Shown here piece after piece: positions 5,199-9,512 of a stretch of 9,512 nucleotides of DNA; position 1 is the first letter of the stretch; each line of letters starts with the position of its first letter. The position numbers were made by a program, and so were the translations under genes. The notes below the pieces were generated by a model that saw only the letters and a program-made list of their open reading frames with translations, was not told where the DNA came from and did no database searches. This DNA is from Bryobacteraceae bacterium (GTDB lineage Bacteria > Acidobacteriota > Terriglobia > Bryobacterales > Bryobacteraceae), in contig CANGVB010000091.1 of the NCBI GenBank assembly GCA_947456995.1, positions 1 to 9,512 of the forward strand. Direction: 5' to 3'.

Positions 5199-7676
5199 AT
5201 GAATTGCATTTACTGCGGCAAGAAACTTCCAATGGTGAAGAAATTCACCTCAGAAGAGTTCTGTTCTGTTGCACATCGGCAGGCCTATCACCATGAGCAA
5301 GAACAACTTGCAGTTGCCCGTCTGCTTGAAGACCAGACTCGTCGCAAGCCCTCTCGCAAGCCGCCGCTTGGCAAGGTAAAGGAAAAAGAGAAGGCTCCTG
5401 AATTTGCAGAGTATCTGTCTGAACAGATCTCGCCGCGCAAGATTGCTTCGCGTCCCTGGCATTCCGAGATGGAAATGCTTGTGGCCTCGAAGGTGTCAGA
5501 GCTTGAGGCTAGTTCCGAAATTTCTATGGCTTGTGCGGGTTTGGCCGACCCAGCGGAATTCAGCGGATTGGTATCTCCTTGTGGGACTGCAAGTGTTGAG
5601 GCGGCAATGTCGGCTTTGTCCGCTTGTCAAATGCCGTCAACATTGTGCTCAATTGATTCCTGCTCCTCGTCTTACTCGGCTCCTGCTGCTTTAGGAATTC
5701 CGATGGAAGCTGGTCTCGGGCTACAATTCGCCCAGGAGCCTCCAGTTGATCCATGTTTTGCACCCTCGGCGCTAGAATGTGGCGTCGCTGCAATCTTGCC
5801 TGGTTCAGGATTGCAGCCATTCCAGCATCTACCTTTCGACGCTGTCGACTTTACCCGGGCAGCTGGTGCACAACTTCCATTCGATCTATCTCGCTGCTTT
5901 CAGGCAATTGTTCCTGAGTCGGCCGATTTCCCAGCCGCATTCGGTCCGGAAAAATTGTCCGGTTTCCATTTGCCAAGTTCTCCAATAGCCCCAGCCAGCC
6001 CGGCATTGACTGGTGTCGAAAGCGCAATCGAGGTGAAGAGCTTGTGGGTGGCGTCCGAACCGGATTACCGCCCCAAAGAAGGTTTGGTGGCGGCATTAGA
6101 TGTGAGTCTGACAGCGCCAGGGCCTATCCATTCTGTTGCCCAAATAGAAGCGCAAGAGAGTGTACCGGAAGCCAGCTCCATCATTTTTGACCGTGAGACG
6201 CTTGGGGCCATTCTTCCAAACGAACAAGCTCTGACGCAGCCCAAGCCTTATCTCTTCAACCTGCTTCCGGTGTTGGAATCTGCTGCCAGAATTACTCAGC
6301 TACCCGCACCCGTTGTAGTCTGTTATGCCGGTGCTGTGCAGCGGCTATTTTCTCGCCCTCGAACCCAAAGTCCTCGCCCGGCGAGAATGGAAGCCGCTGG
6401 AGCGTTTCCACAGCGGATTCCCAATACTCTAAAGCCTGCGCAGAGCAGGTTGGCTCACTCAATTTTGAATCGCACCAGGGGGCGATGCCAAACCTTCGAG
6501 ACACTGCTTGCGCATCCGGAATCGTTTGTGAGAAGTGTTTCTGGCAATTGGGCCGCAAGTGCCAGTCTTTTTGCCTTCAATGAACCCTTCACTGCAAAAG
6601 GGCGAATTGCGAGTGTTCGCCGCTCCAGCCTGACGGTTGTTACGAACGCATTTCGCGCATCAAAGCAATTTAGCCTGAAACTTCATGCCATCTCGGGATC
6701 GCTGGACACGCAGATGCGCGAATTCATCGCGCCGAAGAAGCTCCCTGTTCTAAAGCCGCAGCCTGATTTGCGCATTCTGCCTGCGCGTATCTCGAATTCC
6801 CCGTTCGCTGCACTAAGCCCATTTTCTAGCAGCAGCTATCAGCTCAGTTGGCAAGCAGTGCAGCAGCGTTGGCATGACGCGCCAAACGACCTGCGCTGGA
6901 TCGCTCTGGCGGTGCCGCTGATTATCGGCCTGATCTGGTTTGCTGATTCTCCTTCCGCACAGGTTGGGGCCAAGGGGCGAATTGCCTCCATGATTCCGAA
7001 TGTGAGTGGCCTGTTAAATGCTTCATTCAAAGGTGATTCACTGGATGAGCTGAAGCAGAACATCCAGCGCAGGGCCGCTGTAGAGCTTTCCGACGATTTT
7101 CGCCAGGGCCTGGGTGAATGGTCTGGGGTAGGGGAATGGTCCAAGGGCTGGAGCTATGATCCAGCGGGTTTTATTCGTCCGCGAAAATTGGCTTTGTACA
7201 CGCCATCCCTAGGGCTTGAGGACTACCGCTTCGAATTCTTAGGGGCAATTGAGCGAAAAGCCCTATCGTGGGTCTACAGAGCCGCCGATGTAAAGAACTA
7301 CTACGCAGCACGTCTTGAAGTGACGCGAGGCGGTCCGCTTCCCACCGTGGAACTGGTTCGCTATGCGGTTGTTGATGGACGAATTGGATCCCGTAAATCA
7401 ATTCCCCTGCCAATGCAGGCTCGTCTCGATACGATTTACCGGGTGAGAGTGGATGTACGCGGAAGTGATTTTGTAACCACGATACAGGGTCAGGTTGTTG
7501 ATGTATTTTCAGACGACCGCTTGCCTCGTGGAGGTGTAGGCTTCTTCAGCGAATCGGGCGAAGATGCACGGCTTCGATGGATCGAAGTCTCCCACCAGTA
7601 CGATATGTTGGGTCGGCTCTGTGCCTACCTTGTTCCATATAACGTTTCGAATTCTAATGTGAGGTCTGCGCCATGA
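5199..7676 (+). CDS. Zinc-ribbon / long linker / single-TM / jelly-roll (LamG- or DUF1080-like) membrane protein
   Basis: An 825-residue protein I cannot name by function. I start it at ATG 5199 (MNCIYCGKK), with GGTAG 8 bases upstream; an in-frame GTG at 5190 adds only three residues. Residues 3-26 form a small zinc-binding module with C3-x2-C6 and C22-x3-H26, followed by a charged helix (HHEQEQLAVARLLED). Residues about 70-565 are a long Ala/Ser/Pro-rich stretch with no recognisable domain and with scattered cysteines (112, 128, 143, 150, 155, 186, 194, 233). One membrane helix, WIALAVPLIIGLIWF, begins at residue 567. Residues about 629-800 (DDF..., WVYRA, NYYAARLEV, RGGVGFF, RWIEVSH) resemble a concanavalin-like jelly roll of the LamG or 3-keto-disaccharide hydrolase type; I see no convincing catalytic set. 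The probable topology is zinc ribbon inside, jelly roll outside. The stop overlaps the TPR gene start. Confidence 0.8.
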   Translation: MNCIYCGKKLPMVKKFTSEEFCSVAHRQAYHHEQEQLAVARLLEDQTRRKPSRKPPLGKVKEKEKAPEFAEYLSEQISPRKIASRPWHSEMEMLVASKVSELEASSEISMACAGLADPAEFSGLVSPCGTASVEAAMSALSACQMPSTLCSIDSCSSSYSAPAALGIPMEAGLGLQFAQEPPVDPCFAPSALECGVAAILPGSGLQPFQHLPFDAVDFTRAAGAQLPFDLSRCFQAIVPESADFPAAFGPEKLSGFHLPSSPIAPASPALTGVESAIEVKSLWVASEPDYRPKEGLVAALDVSLTAPGPIHSVAQIEAQESVPEASSIIFDRETLGAILPNEQALTQPKPYLFNLLPVLESAARITQLPAPVVVCYAGAVQRLFSRPRTQSPRPARMEAAGAFPQRIPNTLKPAQSRLAHSILNRTRGRCQTFETLLAHPESFVRSVSGNWAASASLFAFNEPFTAKGRIASVRRSSLTVVTNAFRASKQFSLKLHAISGSLDTQMREFIAPKKLPVLKPQPDLRILPARISNSPFAALSPFSSSSYQLSWQAVQQRWHDAPNDLRWIALAVPLIIGLIWFADSPSAQVGAKGRIASMIPNVSGLLNASFKGDSLDELKQNIQRRAAVELSDDFRQGLGEWSGVGEWSKGWSYDPAGFIRPRKLALYTPSLGLEDYRFEFLGAIERKALSWVYRAADVKNYYAARLEVTRGGPLPTVELVRYAVVDGRIGSRKSIPLPMQARLDTIYRVRVDVRGSDFVTTIQGQVVDVFSDDRLPRGGVGFFSESGEDARLRWIEVSHQYDMLGRLCAYLVPYNVSNSNVRSAP
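7661..7676 (+). promoter_or_regulatory. Ribosome site and ATGA start-stop overlap coupling the two genes
   Basis: GAGG (7661-7664) lies 8 bases before ATG 7673, and the upstream gene's TGA (7674-7676) overlaps that ATG in an ATGA junction. This arrangement is typical of translational coupling and fixes the TPR gene start. Confidence 0.8.
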
Positions 7677-9298
7677 CATTTCGGCGAAAGGAAACTTCGG
7701 TTTCAAAGGCCAGCGGAGCCCCCTCCGCCGGGCGTCAAAGTGAAGGGCAATCCGCCCTTGCCCGAGCCGTGGCTCTTCATCTTGAGGGCAAGCGCAAAGA
7801 AGCGCTGAAAGAAATTCACGATGCTCTTGATTCAGGGCAGCAAGATCCCGAGCTCTATTCAGCTCGAGGACACCTGCATTTTGAACTGGAGCAGTTTGAA
7901 GAGGCGGCGCGCAGCTACCAGAAGTTGCTCGATCTAAATCCGAAGCATGCCTCGGCTCACTTCAACCTCGCTGTGTGCAGCGAGAAGCTGGGGCGTTGGC
8001 CAGAAGCCTCTGAAAATTTCCAAAAGGCACTGGAACAGCCTAATCCCAGCAACCAGGCGCGCCTCGGACTGGGTGTCGCTTATCTTCATACAGATCGCGC
8101 CTCGCAGGCCCTCGACCTTTTCGAGCAAGTATTGAAGGCTGATGGCGACAACGAAACCGCAATTTTTGGTAAAGCTGTTTCGCTTCAGCTCTTGAATCGC
8201 CTCGAAGATTCCCTTGCTCTTTACAACAAAATGCTTGAGAAGAATCCCTCGAGCGAAGAAGCACTGGTCAATCTCATTACAATCGGCATCGCGCTTAAGG
8301 ATGTAAATGTAATTCGCACGCATTCTGAGAAACTGCTGGAAGTTCGGCCCTTCTCTCAGCCTGCTCTTGAGGGGCTGGCCACGTGCGCCTTCACCACGGC
8401 TGACTATGAAGCAGCCTCCCGGTTCTGTCAAAAGCTGGTTGAATACACGCCAGATCACTTCGAGCGATGGTTCAACCTTGGTGTTGCCTATCAGAAGCTT
8501 CAGCGCATGGAGCAGGCGCTCCAGGCATATCAGGAAGCAACCCGGATCCGCCCTGACAGCGAACAGGCGCTGGTGAACCTCGGCATTGTGCGTCAACAGC
8601 TTGGTGACCTTAAGGGTGCCCGTGAGGCCTATGAACTCGTTCTCAAGAAGAATCCAACGCTAACCGAAGTTCGCTACAACCTTGCGGTTTTGCTCGAATC
8701 GACCGGTTCGCGAGAAGATGCCGAGCACATCCTCGAAGCCCTTCTCAAAGACAATTCCGAGTCTGAAGAGATCTGGTTCCGCCTTGGGTTTTTGCGTCTG
8801 GAGCGCGGAGAACTTCAGGGTGCAGTCAGTGCCTATGAGACCTGCCTCGAAAAGCGCCCGAAATGGCCTGAAGCCCAGTTGAATCTCGGCCTTGCTTACT
8901 GGCGCGTTGGAGATCGTGATGCAGCTTCGCTTGCATTCTCCAATGTCCTGCAGGTAGAGCCGAATTCGATGGATGCTTTGCGCGGTCTTGCTGCCCTTGC
9001 GGTTGAAAAGGGTGACCAGCAGCAGGCTCTTGAATTGCAGGCCAAATTGATCGATCTCGGTGAACGCTCGCCTGAACTCTTCTACAACACTGGCTTGTTG
9101 CTGCAAAAGGGTGGTCAGGTGGATGACGCCATACGCCTCTACAAAGAAGCTCTTGCTGAGCGCCCTGGATTTGCAGAAGCACTGCTCAATCTGGGCCACG
9201 CACTCAAGACTCAGGGACAACAGGATGAAGCCCGCATCTACTGGCGGAAAGCGCTGGAAGCGCGGCCCGAACTGGCAAAAGGCTACTTCGAAGCGTAG
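7673..9298 (+). CDS. TPR-repeat protein made of about 15 tandem TPRs
   Basis: A 541-residue protein made almost entirely of tetratricopeptide repeats, helical hairpins that stack into a superhelix and bind partner proteins or peptides. A basic, low-complexity leader (residues 1-27) has no signal peptide or membrane segment, so a cytoplasmic location is most likely. The first, degenerate repeat covers about residues 28-58; fourteen 34-residue repeats then run without a break from 59 to 534, and a short tail ends in GYFEA. Canonical W/L-G-Y-A-P positions are clear in several units, for example FNLGVAYQKLQRMEQALQAY and LNLGLAYWRVGD. Repeat 6 (ALVNLITIGIALKDVNVIRT) and repeat 7 are the most divergent. 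No enzymatic domain is present. Its start overlaps the membrane protein gene and a terminator follows, so the two form one unit; it may be a scaffold for the cytoplasmic part of that protein. The partner is inferred from context only. Confidence 0.92.
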   Translation: MTFRRKETSVSKASGAPSAGRQSEGQSALARAVALHLEGKRKEALKEIHDALDSGQQDPELYSARGHLHFELEQFEEAARSYQKLLDLNPKHASAHFNLAVCSEKLGRWPEASENFQKALEQPNPSNQARLGLGVAYLHTDRASQALDLFEQVLKADGDNETAIFGKAVSLQLLNRLEDSLALYNKMLEKNPSSEEALVNLITIGIALKDVNVIRTHSEKLLEVRPFSQPALEGLATCAFTTADYEAASRFCQKLVEYTPDHFERWFNLGVAYQKLQRMEQALQAYQEATRIRPDSEQALVNLGIVRQQLGDLKGAREAYELVLKKNPTLTEVRYNLAVLLESTGSREDAEHILEALLKDNSESEEIWFRLGFLRLERGELQGAVSAYETCLEKRPKWPEAQLNLGLAYWRVGDRDAASLAFSNVLQVEPNSMDALRGLAALAVEKGDQQQALELQAKLIDLGERSPELFYNTGLLLQKGGQVDDAIRLYKEALAERPGFAEALLNLGHALKTQGQQDEARIYWRKALEARPELAKGYFEA

Positions 9299-9320
9299 TC
9301 TTTCATTTCACAATCCCCCG

Positions 9321-9352
9321 AAAAGGCCGCGCCCTGGAGCGCGGCCTTTTTT
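9321..9352 (+). terminator. Strong intrinsic terminator after the TPR gene
   Basis: GGCCGCGC (9325-9332) pairs with GCGCGGCC (9339-9346) around a CCTGGA loop, followed by six T residues. Four A residues at 9321-9324 can extend the stem with the T-run and would allow some termination on the other strand too. It ends the zinc-ribbon/TPR unit. Confidence 0.92.
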
Positions 9353-9371
9353 GTGATAGCTTCGATTTGTC

Positions 9372-9512
9372 ATGCAAAGCAAAGCAACCAATGTCGCTGA
9401 CTATGTGGCCTCGCTTCCGGAAGATCGCCGGATTGCCATTGAGGCTGTGCGCAAAGTGATCCTCGCCAATCTAGACAAGGATTTCGAGGAAGGCATGACT
9501 TACGGAATGATC
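9372..9512 (+). CDS. DUF1801 (YdhG-like) domain protein, 3' partial
   Basis: The first 47 codons of a gene that runs off the right edge: MQSKATNVADYVASLPEDRR, then IAIEAVRKVILANLDKDFEE and GMTYGMI. This is the usual opening of DUF1801 proteins (YdhG/YjhX-like fold, related to a Bacillus intracellular iron chaperone), in which an N-terminal helix pair with V..YLA.LP..RR..LE.VR is followed by E.M.YGM. Function in this group is poorly defined. The gene begins 20 bases after the terminator of the TPR gene and lacks an evident Shine-Dalgarno sequence, so its transcript may be leaderless or nearly so, or it may be fed by readthrough. Confidence 0.85.
   Translation, partial: MQSKATNVADYVASLPEDRRIAIEAVRKVILANLDKDFEEGMTYGMI

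Noticed and set aside
5404..5694. A 96-codon + strand frame inside the long linker of the membrane protein
   Set aside because: It overlaps the long frame, which remains open on both sides of it, and has the arginine/leucine-rich look of an out-of-frame shadow.
6600..6987. A repeated KGRIAS motif (about 6597-6615 and 6972-6989) with an 11-base identical core
   Set aside because: It occurs twice only, flanking sequence is unrelated, and it is short enough to be chance in a biased-composition protein.
7934..8596. A 220-codon open frame on the minus strand opposite the TPR gene
   Set aside because: The + strand frame carries regular 34-residue TPRs throughout this stretch; the antisense product has no recognisable features.

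Overview
The window looks like a chromosomal segment of an Acidobacteriota member, probably Bryobacterales/Solibacter-like. This is judged from three things: an Oar-type TonB-dependent receptor of about 1,140+ codons with a carboxypeptidase-regulatory-like N-terminus, a CarD-family regulator, and a zinc-ribbon/membrane/jelly-roll protein of a kind I associate with that phylum. All genes read on the + strand. I see no tRNA, rRNA, CRISPR array, insertion sequence or attachment site.

Layout. (1) Bases 1-3414 hold a TonB-dependent outer-membrane receptor cut off by the left edge. Its frame is open from base 1 to 3414 except for one TAG at 1933-1935. The flanking residues (KSRS*YNNDYNNFAPR) match a stretch where relatives usually have a tryptophan, so a TGG-to-TAG change is the simplest explanation. 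(2) Bases 3503-4327 encode a Tat-exported TIM-barrel sugar isomerase/epimerase-like protein, followed by a weak terminator. (3) A 229-base gap carries an A/T-tract-rich promoter with a perfect TTGACA, then a CarD/CdnL RNA-polymerase-binding regulator (4557-5066) closed by a strong hairpin terminator. (4) A two-gene unit follows: an 825-residue protein with a zinc ribbon, a very long Ala/Ser/Pro-rich linker, one membrane helix and a jelly-roll lectin-like domain (5199-7676). It is joined through an ATGA overlap to a 541-residue protein built almost wholly of TPR repeats (7673-9298), and a strong terminator ends the unit. (5) The first 47 codons of a DUF1801 (YdhG-like) protein run off the right edge.

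How the genes fit together. The receptor and the exported isomerase-like protein could belong to carbohydrate or oligomer uptake and processing, but only their adjacency suggests it. CarD is a global activator of promoter opening and probably has no specific link to its neighbours. The most interesting candidate for an undescribed system is the coupled zinc-ribbon/jelly-roll membrane protein and TPR scaffold: overlap and a shared terminator imply coordinated production and perhaps a physical complex, but nothing in the sequence gives its function.
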